This document shows positions 35,835 through 45,327 of a DNA stretch of 64,000 nt, piece by piece (positions within the stretch are counted from its first letter, which is position 1; every line of letters begins with the position of its first letter). This DNA is from Psychroflexus sediminis. GTDB taxonomy: Bacteria; Bacteroidota; Bacteroidia; Flavobacteriales; Flavobacteriaceae. The position numbers were made by a program, and so were the translations under genes. The notes under the pieces are model-generated. The model searched no databases and was not told the origin of the DNA. It saw only the letters and a program-made list of their open reading frames with translations. The DNA is taken from the NCBI RefSeq assembly GCF_900099815.1, contig NZ_FNCW01000007.1, positions 106,222-170,221 on the forward strand. Direction: 5' to 3'.

Positions 35835-36977
35835 ATGAAATTCAACACTAAAGCTATTCATGGAGGTCAGCATAATATCGATCCTGCTTACGGATCTGTG
35901 ATGGCTCCTATCTATCAAACTACTTCTTACAGGCAAAATACACCCGGAAGTCACCAAGGTTTTGAATATTCCAGAAGCGGTAATCCTACACGATCTGCTT
36001 TAGAAAAATCCTTAGCCTCCATAGAAAACGGAAAACATGGACTTGCTTTTGGTTCTGGAGTTGCAGCAATTGATGCCATACTAAAAACATTAACGCCTGG
36101 AGATGAGGTGATTTCGACCAGTGATCTCTATGGCGGCACCTATAGATTATTCAATAGAATTTATAAAGATCTTGGGATTAAATTTCACTTTATAGGAATG
36201 CAAAATCCTCAAACTGTTGAATCTTACATCAATCCAAATACGAAATTAATTTGGATTGAAACGCCAACCAATCCAATGTTGAATATTATCGATATTGAAG
36301 CAGTGGCTAAAATTAGCAAGGAGCATAAACTTCTACTTGCAGTCGATAATACCTTTGCAACGGCTTACCTTCAAAAACCCTTAGATTTGGGTGCCGATAT
36401 GGTGATGCAAAGCGCAACCAAATACCTTGGCGGTCACAGCGACGTAGTTTTAGGATCTATAGTCGTAAATAATGACAAACTTGCTGAGCAGTTATATTTT
36501 ATCCAGAATGCTGGTGGAGCAATTCCTGGACCTATGGATTGTTTTTTGGTATTGAGAGGCATTAAGACCCTGCATTTAAGAATGCAGCGTCATTCGGAAA
36601 ATGCAAAGGCTGTTGCTGAGTATTTAAAGACGCATCCAAAAATTGAAAACGTATACTGGCCAGGTTTAAAAGAACACCCAAACCATGACATCGCCAGAAA
36701 GCAAATGAAAGATTTTGGAGGTATGGTTTCCTTTACAACCAAAGGGAATTCTTATGAAGAGGCTATCAAATTTATAGAAAATTTAAAAATTTTCACGCTG
36801 GCAGAATCTCTTGGAGGGGTCGAGTCTTTAGCCGGACATCCGGCGAGTATGACCCATGCGAGTATTCCTAAAGCTGAACGCGAGAAAACAGGAATTGTAG
36901 ATTCGTTGATAAGATTAAGTGTAGGCGTTGAAGACGAAGAAGATCTAATCAATGATTTAAAACAAGCTTTAGGATAA
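35835..36977 (+). CDS. metB: Cystathionine gamma-synthase/lyase family PLP enzyme
   Basis: The 380-residue protein (ATG at 35835, six bases after a possible TTG) is a Cys/Met-metabolism PLP enzyme: PLP lysine K196 (SATKYLGGHSD), stacking/catalytic tyrosine in DLYGGTYRLF (about Y99) and SLGGVESLAGHP near the C-terminus. The glycine after DLYG, where methionine gamma-lyases carry cysteine, argues for cystathionine gamma-synthase or gamma-lyase. These activities cannot be separated by eye. No sulphur-metabolism neighbours are present. Confidence 0.88.
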   Translation: MKFNTKAIHGGQHNIDPAYGSVMAPIYQTTSYRQNTPGSHQGFEYSRSGNPTRSALEKSLASIENGKHGLAFGSGVAAIDAILKTLTPGDEVISTSDLYGGTYRLFNRIYKDLGIKFHFIGMQNPQTVESYINPNTKLIWIETPTNPMLNIIDIEAVAKISKEHKLLLAVDNTFATAYLQKPLDLGADMVMQSATKYLGGHSDVVLGSIVVNNDKLAEQLYFIQNAGGAIPGPMDCFLVLRGIKTLHLRMQRHSENAKAVAEYLKTHPKIENVYWPGLKEHPNHDIARKQMKDFGGMVSFTTKGNSYEEAIKFIENLKIFTLAESLGGVESLAGHPASMTHASIPKAEREKTGIVDSLIRLSVGVEDEEDLINDLKQALG

Positions 36978-37014
36978 ATGTTTAAACGCTCTTTTCCAAA
37001 AGTAATTTTTATTT

Positions 37015-37794
37015 TTAATCAAAGGTATAGGCGTAACCAAAAGTAAACCAGAACATCCAATCATCGTAAATATTCTGATCGCCAATAGGCTTTAAGCCAT
37101 CCACATAATCTGAAAAATAATAATGCCATCTTAGTTCAGCATAAATATCAGATCTTCTTCCGACCTTATATTTTACACCGCCTTGAAAATTTGCAGAAAA
37201 GGTAATATTAGACTCATTGGTAAAAGCGGGTTCTTCGCCTGGATCGGCAAGAAAAGTAGGGAATGTGGTGTCAGGCAAACCGAGTCCATCTTCCAGGGTG
37301 GTTGCAGCTACGGGAGAATAATAAACAATATTCAAACCTAAGCCAGCATAAGGAGTAAATGTATTAGTATTTCTTTCGTAGTCACGAATTCTCATCAAAT
37401 AGTATTCTAAACCAGAACCGACTTCTAAAACATTGGCTTCACCAAACATAGACCTTAATTGCAAACCAGCCTGATTGTTCTTATCCGCTAATGACCCATA
37501 ATGATTTAAGCTGGTAGAATGATAGATCAAACTAGATCTCACTTTGAAATGCTGTCTTGGATAATAGGATATAAAATCTGTGTAGGCAAAATTCAAAAAG
37601 TGGTTAATTCCTACGCCAAATCCTATATTGTTAGCGATTGTTTCACTGTCACCTCTCAAGCCATAATCCCCTCGAAACGAAACAGGACCGGCCATTAAAC
37701 TTACTTCATGGTAAATTTGTGCAGTAGCCTCTGTATTGTAACCAATGGTTGAAAAAACCAAAAAAACAAATACAGGGTAAAGCTTGAGTTTCAT
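37015..37794 (-). CDS. Outer-membrane beta-barrel-like protein (THC0290_0291-like)
   Basis: The 259-residue protein has a signal peptide (about 1-26, ending TATAQ) and alternating amphipathic strands ending in aromatic residues (FGYAYTFD), typical of a small outer-membrane barrel. The text AQIYHEVSLMAGPVSFRGDY resembles the flavobacterial THC0290_0291 family; function is unknown. It is divergent from gdhA, with a TATATTTG box upstream, and convergent with the cystathionine enzyme gene. Confidence 0.7.
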   Translation of the reverse strand: MKLKLYPVFVFLVFSTIGYNTEATAQIYHEVSLMAGPVSFRGDYGLRGDSETIANNIGFGVGINHFLNFAYTDFISYYPRQHFKVRSSLIYHSTSLNHYGSLADKNNQAGLQLRSMFGEANVLEVGSGLEYYLMRIRDYERNTNTFTPYAGLGLNIVYYSPVAATTLEDGLGLPDTTFPTFLADPGEEPAFTNESNITFSANFQGGVKYKVGRRSDIYAELRWHYYFSDYVDGLKPIGDQNIYDDWMFWFTFGYAYTFD

Positions 37795-37813
37795 AAAAGA
37801 AGTTAATTACAAA

Positions 37814-37821
37814 CAAATATA
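37814..37821 (-). promoter_or_regulatory. Putative -7 box TATATTTG
   Basis: On the minus strand TATATTTG (TAnnTTTG) ends 19 bases upstream of the ATG of the outer-membrane protein gene. Confidence 0.4.
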
Positions 37822-37930
37822 GAAAAACAAAAAAACAAATCGACATTTAATTTAAAAATACGGTTTTGTAATCGATTAACACTCAATTAAATATTAATCA
37901 ATTTTTAAGTTATCTCTAAAATCGAAATTA

Positions 37931-37938
37931 TATCTTTG
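37931..37938 (+). promoter_or_regulatory. Putative gdhA promoter, -7 box TATCTTTG
   Basis: TATCTTTG (TAnnTTTG) ends 41 bases before the gdhA ATG. A GTG at 37938 that could extend the reading frame lies within the box, which favours the downstream ATG. Confidence 0.45.
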
Positions 37939-37979
37939 TGATACTAATAAAAAAACAACCAATAAATAAGAATAACCAA

Positions 37980-39323
37980 ATGAATAAAGAGCTAAAAGGA
38001 TTTTTGGATTCAGTTTCAGATAGAAATCCTAACCAACCAGAATTTTTACAAGCAGTACATGAAGTAGCTGAGGCTATCATTCCATTTATGGAAGAAAACC
38101 CAAAGTATAGAAACCACAAGTTATTAGAGCGTATGGTAGAGCCGGAGCGTGTTGTAATGTTCAGGGTAACATGGGTAGATGACAAAGGCGAAATACAAGT
38201 CAATAGAGGGTACAGGGTACAAATGAACTCAGCTATCGGCCCTTATAAAGGCGGCTTAAGATTCCATCCTTCTGTAAATTTAAGTATTTTAAAATTTTTA
38301 GCTTTTGAGCAAGTTTTCAAAAATAGCCTGACTACACTGCCTTTGGGTGGAGGTAAAGGAGGCTCGGATTTTGACCCTAAAGGAAAATCTGATAATGAAG
38401 TCATGCGTTTTTGCCAAAGCTTTATGACAGAATTGTACAGACATATAGGTAATGACAAGGATGTTCCCGCTGGCGATATCGGAGTTGGTGGACGAGAGAT
38501 CGGATACCTCTTTGGACAATACAAGCGTATTCAGAATGAATTTACAGGTATTTTGACAGGAAAAGGACAGTCTTATGGCGGTTCGCTTATTCGCCCAGAA
38601 GCTACCGGTTATGGCAATGTTTACTTTACCAAAAGCATGCTTGAAACTCAAGGAGACAGCTTAAAAAGTAAAACTATTTTAATTTCTGGTTCAGGTAATG
38701 TTGCTCAATTTGCAGCTGAAAAAGCAATCGAACTTGGTGCGATTATATTAACCATGTCTGATTCTAGTGGTTACATTTTTGATAAAGACGGAATTGATAG
38801 AGAGAAACTCAACTTTATCATGGAATTGAAAAATGTGAAACGCGGAAGGATTAAGGAATATCTTGATACTTATCCTAGTGCAAGGTATGAAGAAGGTAAA
38901 ACACCATGGCATGAAAAAGGAGATATTGCTATGCCATGCGCCACTCAAAATGAACTGCTTAAAGAAGATGCCCAGGCTCTTGTAGATAATGGGTGTATTT
39001 TGGTAGGTGAAGGTGCAAATATGCCATGTACTCCGGAAGCTATTGAAGTTTTTCATAACAACAAAGTGTTGTTCTCTCCTGGAAAAGCATCCAACGCTGG
39101 AGGTGTTGCGACATCTGGACTTGAAATGTCTCAAAACTCAATGAGATACAACTGGACTGCTGCAGAAGTTGATGAAAAATTAAAGCAGATTATGAACGAT
39201 ATTCATGAAGCCTGCGTCATTTACGGAAGAGATGAAAACGGTTACGTAGATTATGTGAAAGGGGCCAATATCGCAGGCTTTGTTAAAGTAGCAGATGCTA
39301 TGATTGCGCAGGGCGCCATATAA
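37980..39323 (+). CDS. gdhA: Glutamate dehydrogenase, hexameric NADP-type
   Basis: The enzyme interconverts 2-oxoglutarate plus ammonia and glutamate. With the ATG at 37980 (MNKELKGFLDSVSDRNP) it has 447 residues, normal for the small hexameric class. Visible sites: substrate-binding GPYKGGLRFHP, the catalytic lysine in LPLGGGKGGSDFDPKG (about 128) and PAGDIGVGGREIGYLFGQYK; the GSGNVAQFAAEKAIELG segment is the NAD(P)-binding turn. A terminator follows. Confidence 0.96.
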   Translation: MNKELKGFLDSVSDRNPNQPEFLQAVHEVAEAIIPFMEENPKYRNHKLLERMVEPERVVMFRVTWVDDKGEIQVNRGYRVQMNSAIGPYKGGLRFHPSVNLSILKFLAFEQVFKNSLTTLPLGGGKGGSDFDPKGKSDNEVMRFCQSFMTELYRHIGNDKDVPAGDIGVGGREIGYLFGQYKRIQNEFTGILTGKGQSYGGSLIRPEATGYGNVYFTKSMLETQGDSLKSKTILISGSGNVAQFAAEKAIELGAIILTMSDSSGYIFDKDGIDREKLNFIMELKNVKRGRIKEYLDTYPSARYEEGKTPWHEKGDIAMPCATQNELLKEDAQALVDNGCILVGEGANMPCTPEAIEVFHNNKVLFSPGKASNAGGVATSGLEMSQNSMRYNWTAAEVDEKLKQIMNDIHEACVIYGRDENGYVDYVKGANIAGFVKVADAMIAQGAI

Positions 39324-39347
39324 AAGTGATCCTCAAAAAAAATTGTC

Positions 39348-39381
39348 AAAAGCCGGTTGAATATAATTTCAACTGGCTTTT
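39348..39381 (+). terminator. Terminator after gdhA
   Basis: A 14-bp stem with one G-U pair (AAAAGCCGGTTGAA / TTCAACTGGCTTTT) and a TATAAT loop lies 24 bases after the stop and is followed by a T-rich tract. Confidence 0.85.
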
Positions 39382-39447
39382 GCGTTTTAAATTTATTTTT
39401 ACAATAAATTCGGCAAAATTTTAGTTTTAAGAACATAGTTGATTTAC

Positions 39448-41739
39448 ATGAAAGCATTTTCGGTTTTACTTTTGTTTTTTCCTTGTGTTCTTTTAGCTCA
39501 GGACTTTTCTGGGCAATGGAAAAGTTACTTTTCTTACTATAATATTACGGATCTGGACGAAAGCGAAAACAAAATATATGCTGCGGCAGAAAACGTTTAT
39601 TTTGTTTATGATATTTCTTCCCAAACCTTAGAAACTCTGACCTCAATTCAGGGATTATCCGGTCAACAAATTTCAAAAATATATCACTCAGAAACTTACA
39701 GGCTTACCTGTATTGGTTATGAAAATGGACTCCTTCAGATTGTGATGGATAACAATCAAAACATATTTACAATTGTTGATATAAGGGATAAAATTTCTAT
39801 TTCTCCAGCGAATAAACGAATCAATAATTTTTTTGAATTTGAGGGCATTCTATATATCGCTACAGATTTTGGTATTGCTGAATATAATTTAGAAAGCTTA
39901 GAATTTGAGGAATCTTTCTTTATCGGAAAAAATGGAGGACAAATACAAGTCAATCAGATTACTATTTCTGAGGGAAAAATATATGCTGCTACGACTATAG
40001 AAGGAATAAAAACGGCAAATATCGATGATCCAAATCTTATTGATTCTCAGAATTGGCTGCCTGAATACCCTGGAAATTGGAGAGGCGTTCTTTCTTTTTC
40101 CAATCAAGTATTTGGCTTAAGAAATAACAACAGCATTTACAGGCTAGAAAACGGCTCGCCTTTGGTTTTCAATGCTATTGGCTCCGATGTGACAGGCTTC
40201 AATGTAAGCGGTGGGCAATTGATGATAACTGCAGCAGATCGTGTCTTAGCCTATGATTCTGATTTGAATCTTAAAGCGTTTATCAATCAAATTCAAGATG
40301 CTGAATTTAATATTAACACCTCTGTAGCAGGCAACGGGCAGTATTTTTTGGGACATACTCGCTTAGGTTTATTGAATTTTGATTCAAGTGACCATCAAAC
40401 CTATTCAGAAATAAGTCCTGAAGGGCCTTTATTGAACAGAATCTTTAGCCTGAATGCTACGCCAACAGACCTCTGGATAAGCTTTGGAGAATATAGCCAG
40501 TTCCTGAATCCTTATCCGCTTAACTATAGAGGCTTAAGCCATCTCACCCCCAATGGCTGGATCAATATTCAAGTAGAGGATCTTGGAAATGCAGCAGAAT
40601 TATCTCAGGTGACCATAGATCCTGAAGATCCTAAGCATGTATTTGTGAGTAGTTATTTTGATGGACTCCTTGAAATTTTCGATAATCAACTCGTTCAAAT
40701 TTACGATAACTCCAATAGCAATCTAGAAGGTGTAGCTGGATTTCCGGACAACAACAGAATTGCAGCCAGCGTTTTTGACAATCAAAACAATCTATATTTC
40801 ACAGATTCAAATGCTCCCACGCCAGTAACAAGACTCACCCCTAATGGAAACATACAGAAATTTGAAGCTGAAGATGGATTTCTCACTCCTACTGAAACCA
40901 ATACGGGCAAACTGGTTATTACCCAAAGCGGCATTCTTTTTATTGCCACTTTAAAAGATGGAATTGTTGTTTTCGACACAACCACCAACCAATCAAGTCT
41001 TATAACAAGCAATGTCCTGGGCGTGGACTTTCCAGATGTGTTCAATGTTAATCCGAACATTACAGCTTTAGAAATAGATCAAAACTCCAGGCTATGGATC
41101 GGAACACAAGCAGGCCTAAGAGTGTTGCCAAATCCAAATTCTATTTTTGATGATGTTACCAGAATAAACGTATCACCTATCATCATTGAAGATGTTGATG
41201 GTTTGCCGCAGGAACTCCTATTTGAACAGTTTATTACAGATATAGCGACCGATGGAGCCAATAATAAATGGATTGCTACAGCAGACTCCGGAGTATTTCA
41301 AGTGTCTCCAAATGGAAGGGAAATACTCAATATTTTCAATATAGAAAACTCCCCACTCCCTACCAATAGTGTAAAAACTGTAGCCATAAATCAAATTTCA
41401 GGGGAAGTGTTTTTTGGGACCACTAGTGGTTTACTCTCCTATTCCAGCAAAATCACCGCTGGAAATGAATCTCTTGAAAATTTAAGAGCCTATCCTAATC
41501 CTGTTAGACCAAGCTATAAGGGGCTGGTCACCATAGACGGTCTCACTGATGGTGCCAATGTGAAAATCACAGATGTTACAGGAAATTTAGTATTTGAAGA
41601 TTTTGCAGATGGCGGTACTTTACAATGGGATACCAGGGCTTTTGGAAAACACCGTGTAGCCTCGGGGGTTTACTTGATTATTGTAACCGGCGAAGACCAA
41701 ATTGAAAACAAAGTAGGCAAAATCATGATTATACGCTAA
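39448..41739 (+). CDS. porZ: PorZ-like beta-propeller protein with T9SS sorting domain
   Basis: The ATG at 39448 opens a signal peptide (MKAFSVLLLFFPCVLLAQ); 763 residues. The mature part starts WKSYFSYYNITDLDESENKIYAA and carries propeller-type repeats with RLWIGTQAGLRVL and NKWIATADSGVFQV strands, as in PorZ and two-component-regulator propellers. The C-terminus (about 680-763, AYPNPVRPSYKGLV ... ASGVYLIIV) is a type A sorting domain. PorZ belongs to the surface attachment complex that cleaves sorting domains and joins cargo to anionic LPS. It overlaps recO by one base, an arrangement common in Bacteroidota. Confidence 0.88.
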   Translation: MKAFSVLLLFFPCVLLAQDFSGQWKSYFSYYNITDLDESENKIYAAAENVYFVYDISSQTLETLTSIQGLSGQQISKIYHSETYRLTCIGYENGLLQIVMDNNQNIFTIVDIRDKISISPANKRINNFFEFEGILYIATDFGIAEYNLESLEFEESFFIGKNGGQIQVNQITISEGKIYAATTIEGIKTANIDDPNLIDSQNWLPEYPGNWRGVLSFSNQVFGLRNNNSIYRLENGSPLVFNAIGSDVTGFNVSGGQLMITAADRVLAYDSDLNLKAFINQIQDAEFNINTSVAGNGQYFLGHTRLGLLNFDSSDHQTYSEISPEGPLLNRIFSLNATPTDLWISFGEYSQFLNPYPLNYRGLSHLTPNGWINIQVEDLGNAAELSQVTIDPEDPKHVFVSSYFDGLLEIFDNQLVQIYDNSNSNLEGVAGFPDNNRIAASVFDNQNNLYFTDSNAPTPVTRLTPNGNIQKFEAEDGFLTPTETNTGKLVITQSGILFIATLKDGIVVFDTTTNQSSLITSNVLGVDFPDVFNVNPNITALEIDQNSRLWIGTQAGLRVLPNPNSIFDDVTRINVSPIIIEDVDGLPQELLFEQFITDIATDGANNKWIATADSGVFQVSPNGREILNIFNIENSPLPTNSVKTVAINQISGEVFFGTTSGLLSYSSKITAGNESLENLRAYPNPVRPSYKGLVTIDGLTDGANVKITDVTGNLVFEDFADGGTLQWDTRAFGKHRVASGVYLIIVTGEDQIENKVGKIMIIR

Positions 41740-42458
41740 TGCAGATCAAAACAAAAGCCATTGTTATTTCCACTATTAAATACGGAGAAGCAGACCTCAT
41801 CGCCAAATGTTTTACTCAGGAAAAAGGCCTGGTATCCTATATGCTGAAGGGTATTCGCAAATCTAAACGAGGAAAATTGAGAATGTCTATGTTTCAGCAA
41901 GTCTCACTGCTGGAAATAGAAGCTTTTCATAGAGACAATAAAAACCTGCAGTATCTCAAAGAAGTCAAGGTTTTTCATCCTTACCAAAGTTTACAATCCA
42001 ATGTGTATAAGTCCACTATAGTCATGTTTCTGGCCGAAGTTTTAAAAAGCTGTGTTCAAGAAGAAGAGCGAAATGAGGCCTTATTTCGATTCCTGGAAGA
42101 AAGCTTTGTGTATCTGGATCAGGCTGAATCCTTCAAAAACTTTCACCTGCATTTTATCGTAAAGCTCACCCGTTTTCTGGGGTTTTATCCGGATAGCCAA
42201 AGTATGGACTTCCCTTATTTTGATATGGTGAACGGAGTCTTTCAGCCCAAAGAATATAACTCCTATTCATTCAATAATTCAAACTCAGATTTGCTTAAGG
42301 AGTTGATGAGGCACTCCGATTACAGGGAAGTAAATCAAATCAAACTCAACCAAGACCGAAGAAAACACTTTCTGGATTTTATGATGTTGTATTATGAATT
42401 GCATTTACAGGGTTTCAGAAAACCGAAATCGCTTGAAATTCTACAGCAAATCTTTTAA
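41739..42458 (+). CDS. recO: DNA repair protein RecO
   Basis: The 239-residue protein begins with the RecO OB-fold (KTKAIVISTIKYGEADLIAKCF) and continues with KGIRKSKRGKLRMSMFQ and the helical C-terminal domain. RecO helps RecR load RecA on SSB-coated single strands. Its ATG overlaps the porZ stop codon (TAATG). It abuts the convergent TerB-DnaJ gene with no gap. Confidence 0.93.
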   Translation: MQIKTKAIVISTIKYGEADLIAKCFTQEKGLVSYMLKGIRKSKRGKLRMSMFQQVSLLEIEAFHRDNKNLQYLKEVKVFHPYQSLQSNVYKSTIVMFLAEVLKSCVQEEERNEALFRFLEESFVYLDQAESFKNFHLHFIVKLTRFLGFYPDSQSMDFPYFDMVNGVFQPKEYNSYSFNNSNSDLLKELMRHSDYREVNQIKLNQDRRKHFLDFMMLYYELHLQGFRKPKSLEILQQIF

Positions 42459-43235
42459 CTACAGGCCTCTCTCCTTCTGAATTTGTTCGTAGGCCTCTTG
42501 AACCTTATTGAATTTCTCCTGGGCTCCTTTTCGATAAACCTCATCCATGTGCTGAAGTTTGTCCGGATGAAATTTCTTAGCCATGGCTCTATAGGCTTTC
42601 TTAACTTCAGAATCACTTGCTGATTTCTCGATTTCCAAAATCTTATATGCATTATCTGCAGATTTAAAAAACATCGCTTTAATGCTTTCAAAATCTGAAT
42701 TTGCTATCTGAAGATTCTGAGAGATATTCAATAAAACTTGGAGTTCTGCCTCAGAAACATGACCATCTGCATTGGAAATATTAAAGAGAAAATGAAGAAT
42801 TTGAAGTCTGACTTCATACCTAACTCTTGGTCTTAAATAATTACAGATTTTATCCGCAGAAATCTCTCTGTTTTTGATGACCTCATTAAATGTTCTGAAA
42901 GTAGCATTGGCTCTTTCCTTGCCATAAGCTTGTACAAAATACATTCTAACGAAATCCATCTCCTGCTGGGTTACTTTACCATCGGCTTTTATAACCAAGG
43001 ATGACAGAGAAAGAAGGTTGAGTTCGAAATCACCGGGAGAAACCTGCCCGCCTTGTTCCTGGAAAATTTTTCCAAAACCTCCGCCAGTCCCCGAGGAAGA
43101 GCTTCTAAAAATCCTATCGAGAATAGAACCGATTAAGAATCCTATAATAGCGCCACCAAAACGCATATAAAAAAAGCCAAGTATGGCACCAATCCATTTC
43201 AAATCAAATAATTTTGATTGCAAATATAAAAGCAT
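42459..43235 (-). CDS. Membrane-anchored TerB-DnaJ (DjlA-like) co-chaperone
   Basis: The 258-residue protein has an N-terminal hydrophobic, glycine-zipper segment (about 14-42), a TerB-like helical domain (about 70-185) with KADGKVTQQE and NADGHVSEAE acidic loops, and a C-terminal J-domain (about 195-258) with the DnaK-stimulating HPD at 223-225. The order matches DjlA. It probably recruits DnaK at the inner membrane. The start is uncertain: a TATATTTG box (43228-43221) lies inside the first codons, so the real start may be the TTG at 43202 or the ATG at residue 24. Confidence 0.85.
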   Translation of the reverse strand: MLLYLQSKLFDLKWIGAILGFFYMRFGGAIIGFLIGSILDRIFRSSSSGTGGGFGKIFQEQGGQVSPGDFELNLLSLSSLVIKADGKVTQQEMDFVRMYFVQAYGKERANATFRTFNEVIKNREISADKICNYLRPRVRYEVRLQILHFLFNISNADGHVSEAELQVLLNISQNLQIANSDFESIKAMFFKSADNAYKILEIEKSASDSEVKKAYRAMAKKFHPDKLQHMDEVYRKGAQEKFNKVQEAYEQIQKERGL

Positions 43236-43340
43236 ACGTGTTATAATTCAGAAATCTGCTGCTTTTTTAAGGATATTGAACAATCGTCAATAGAATTGAA
43301 ATCATTGTGTTAAGAACAAAGGAGATAAAAGACAATTTTA

Positions 43341-43348
43341 TACATTTG
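43341..43348 (+). promoter_or_regulatory. Putative -7 box TACATTTG of the bacilliredoxin gene
   Basis: TACATTTG (TAnnTTTG) ends 34 bases before the ATG of the bacilliredoxin gene. Confidence 0.4.
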
Positions 43349-43382
43349 TATTTAAATTCAGTTTAAATAAAAATCAAGATAT

Positions 43383-43793
43383 ATGTATCCACCAGAATTA
43401 GTAAAACCCATGCAGCAAGAATTGACCGCTGTAGGTTTTGATGAGTTAAGAAGCAAAGCTGATGTAGATGTTGCTTTGTCTAAGGAAGGAACCACATTGG
43501 TAGTCGTCAATTCTGTATGTGGCTGTGCCGCAGCAAATGCAAGACCAGGCGCTATAAAATCACTCCAGAACGCAAAAACCCCAGATCATCTAGTCACTGT
43601 TTTTGCAGGAGTAGATAAAGAAGCTACAGACGAAGCAAGAGCCAGAATGGTACCATTTCCTCCAAGTTCGCCGTCTATGGCACTTTTCAAAGATGGAGAA
43701 CTGGTCCACATGTTAGAAAGACATCACATCGAAGGAAGACCTGCAGAAATGATTGCAGATAATCTTATGGATGCTTATAACGAGCATTGCTAA
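43383..43793 (+). CDS. BrxA/BrxB family bacilliredoxin
   Basis: The 136-residue thioredoxin-fold protein carries the bacilliredoxin active site C46-G-C48 (NSVCGCAAANARPG) in place of CxxC and the family's C-terminal cysteine (C136). In Firmicutes these proteins remove bacillithiol from mixed disulfides; in flavobacteria, some of which also make bacillithiol, the same role is likely but inferred. It is monocistronic, with its own -7 box and terminator. Confidence 0.92.
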   Translation: MYPPELVKPMQQELTAVGFDELRSKADVDVALSKEGTTLVVVNSVCGCAAANARPGAIKSLQNAKTPDHLVTVFAGVDKEATDEARARMVPFPPSSPSMALFKDGELVHMLERHHIEGRPAEMIADNLMDAYNEHC

Positions 43794-43810
43794 GTCAATT
43801 AAAAACATAA

Positions 43811-43844
43811 AAAAAGCCGCTTTTTATTCAAAAAGCGGCTTTTT
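43811..43844 (+). terminator. Terminator after the bacilliredoxin gene
   Basis: A perfect 15-bp stem (AAAAAGCCGCTTTTT and its complement) with an ATTC loop lies 17 bases after the stop and runs into further T. Confidence 0.92.
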
Positions 43845-43929
43845 TTTACTGAAAATTTAAGTTGGAGCTTAAAAATGAGCACTAAGTTGTAATTTTGATT
43901 TATAAATTCACACTTGATAAATCCATCAC

Positions 43930-44667
43930 ATGAATAAGATTATTTCATTTCCGCTTTCTGTAATTTTTTATCTCTTCTTTGGGTTAACTCTTCTGATTTT
44001 TCATGCTTTACAATGGTTATCATTCAACCTTTTCGGCTATCAGGCCCATAAAAAAAGTGTGGATATTTTCAATTTTTTCTTACTGCGCTGCTTAAATCTG
44101 GTCGGAACTCGATTTCAGTATAAAAATGATTTCGAATTTGACAAAAAGCGTCCACACATCATAGTTTCCAACCACCAAAGCATGTTCGATATTCCACCAA
44201 TCATCTGGCATATGAGACAGCTTCACCCCAAATTCATCAGTAAAAAAGAACTCGCTAAAGGTATTCCCGGTATTTCTTATAATTTAAGACACGGCGGTTC
44301 TGTGCTGATCGACAGGAAAAATTCAGAACAGGCCCTAGACCAAATTAAAAAATTAGGACACTACATTTGTGAAACCAAAAGAGCCGCCGTCATTTTCCCT
44401 GAAGGAACGCGAAGCAAAACAGGTGTCCCTAAACCCTTTGCATTCAACGGTCTTAAAACTTTATTTGAAGCCTGTCCGGAGGCTGTGGTCGTTCCTGTCT
44501 GTATCAATAACTCATGGAAACTTCAGCGTCACGGGATGTTCCCGTTAGGCCTCGGCACCTTTTTAAAGCTTGAGGTCTTACAGCCCCTAGAGGTAAAAAA
44601 CTTTGAAACTCCGGCCCTGATTCAGCTCATCGAAAAGAATATTACTGAAAAAATTGATTTAGACTAA
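43930..44667 (+). CDS. plsC: 1-acyl-sn-glycerol-3-phosphate acyltransferase
   Basis: This 245-residue membrane enzyme makes phosphatidic acid from lysophosphatidic acid. The acyltransferase motifs are NHQSMFD (81-87, catalytic H82 and D87) and the phosphate-binding FPEGTRS (156-162). A hydrophobic segment (about 8-32) anchors the N-terminus. It is followed after four bases by an HD-domain gene. Confidence 0.92.
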   Translation: MNKIISFPLSVIFYLFFGLTLLIFHALQWLSFNLFGYQAHKKSVDIFNFFLLRCLNLVGTRFQYKNDFEFDKKRPHIIVSNHQSMFDIPPIIWHMRQLHPKFISKKELAKGIPGISYNLRHGGSVLIDRKNSEQALDQIKKLGHYICETKRAAVIFPEGTRSKTGVPKPFAFNGLKTLFEACPEAVVVPVCINNSWKLQRHGMFPLGLGTFLKLEVLQPLEVKNFETPALIQLIEKNITEKIDLD

Positions 44668-44671
44668 GCTT

Positions 44672-45325
44672 ATGACGCAAGACCAGATTATCTCAAATAC
44701 AAAATCGTTTGTTCAGGAAACGCTTGTAAACGCCGAAGGCGGACATGATTGGTTTCATATTTTAAGAGTTTATAACAATGCCAAACACATTTTATCTAAA
44801 GAAAATGCTGATGCTTATGTTGTAGAATTAGCCAGCTTACTGCATGACATTGCCGATTCTAAATTTCATAAAGGCGATGAAGACATTGGACCCCGCACAG
44901 CAAAAAGTTTTTTAAGAACTCAATCTGTAGACCCTGAAGTTATAGAACATGTCGTAAACATCATCAAAAATGTGTCCTACAAAGGCGGTCATAATCTCTC
45001 GGATTTCCATTCTATCGAATTGGATATTGTTCAGGATGCCGACAGGTTAGATGCCATAGGCGCTATAGGAATCGCGAGGACATTCAATTTTGGAGGCTTT
45101 AAAAACAATCCTCTATACGATCCAGAAATCCCGGCCAATCCTAACCAAAGCAAAGAGGAGTACAAGAAGTCCAGGTCACCAACCATCAATCACTTTTATG
45201 AAAAGCTTTTGTTACTAAAGGATAAAATGAATACAAAAACAGCCAGAGAAATAGCTGCCCAACGCCATGAATTTATGCTGAATTACTTAGATCAATTTTA
45301 CAAAGAATGGGATGGCCAGCTTTGA
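44672..45325 (+). CDS. HD domain phosphohydrolase
   Basis: The 217-residue protein has the HD-superfamily metal ligands: H29 (HDWFHILRV), H58-D59 (LLHDIAD) and a distal aspartate in QDADRLDAIGAIG (about 122). It resembles the YedJ-type small HD proteins, whose substrates are not well defined. It is coupled to plsC and ends two bases from the convergent pdeM gene. Confidence 0.88.
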   Translation: MTQDQIISNTKSFVQETLVNAEGGHDWFHILRVYNNAKHILSKENADAYVVELASLLHDIADSKFHKGDEDIGPRTAKSFLRTQSVDPEVIEHVVNIIKNVSYKGGHNLSDFHSIELDIVQDADRLDAIGAIGIARTFNFGGFKNNPLYDPEIPANPNQSKEEYKKSRSPTINHFYEKLLLLKDKMNTKTAREIAAQRHEFMLNYLDQFYKEWDGQL

Positions 45326-45327
45326 GT

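Noticed and set aside
37938..37979. GTG-initiated 14-codon extension of gdhA
   Set aside because: The GTG coincides with the last base of the promoter box, and the shorter form begins like other glutamate dehydrogenases.
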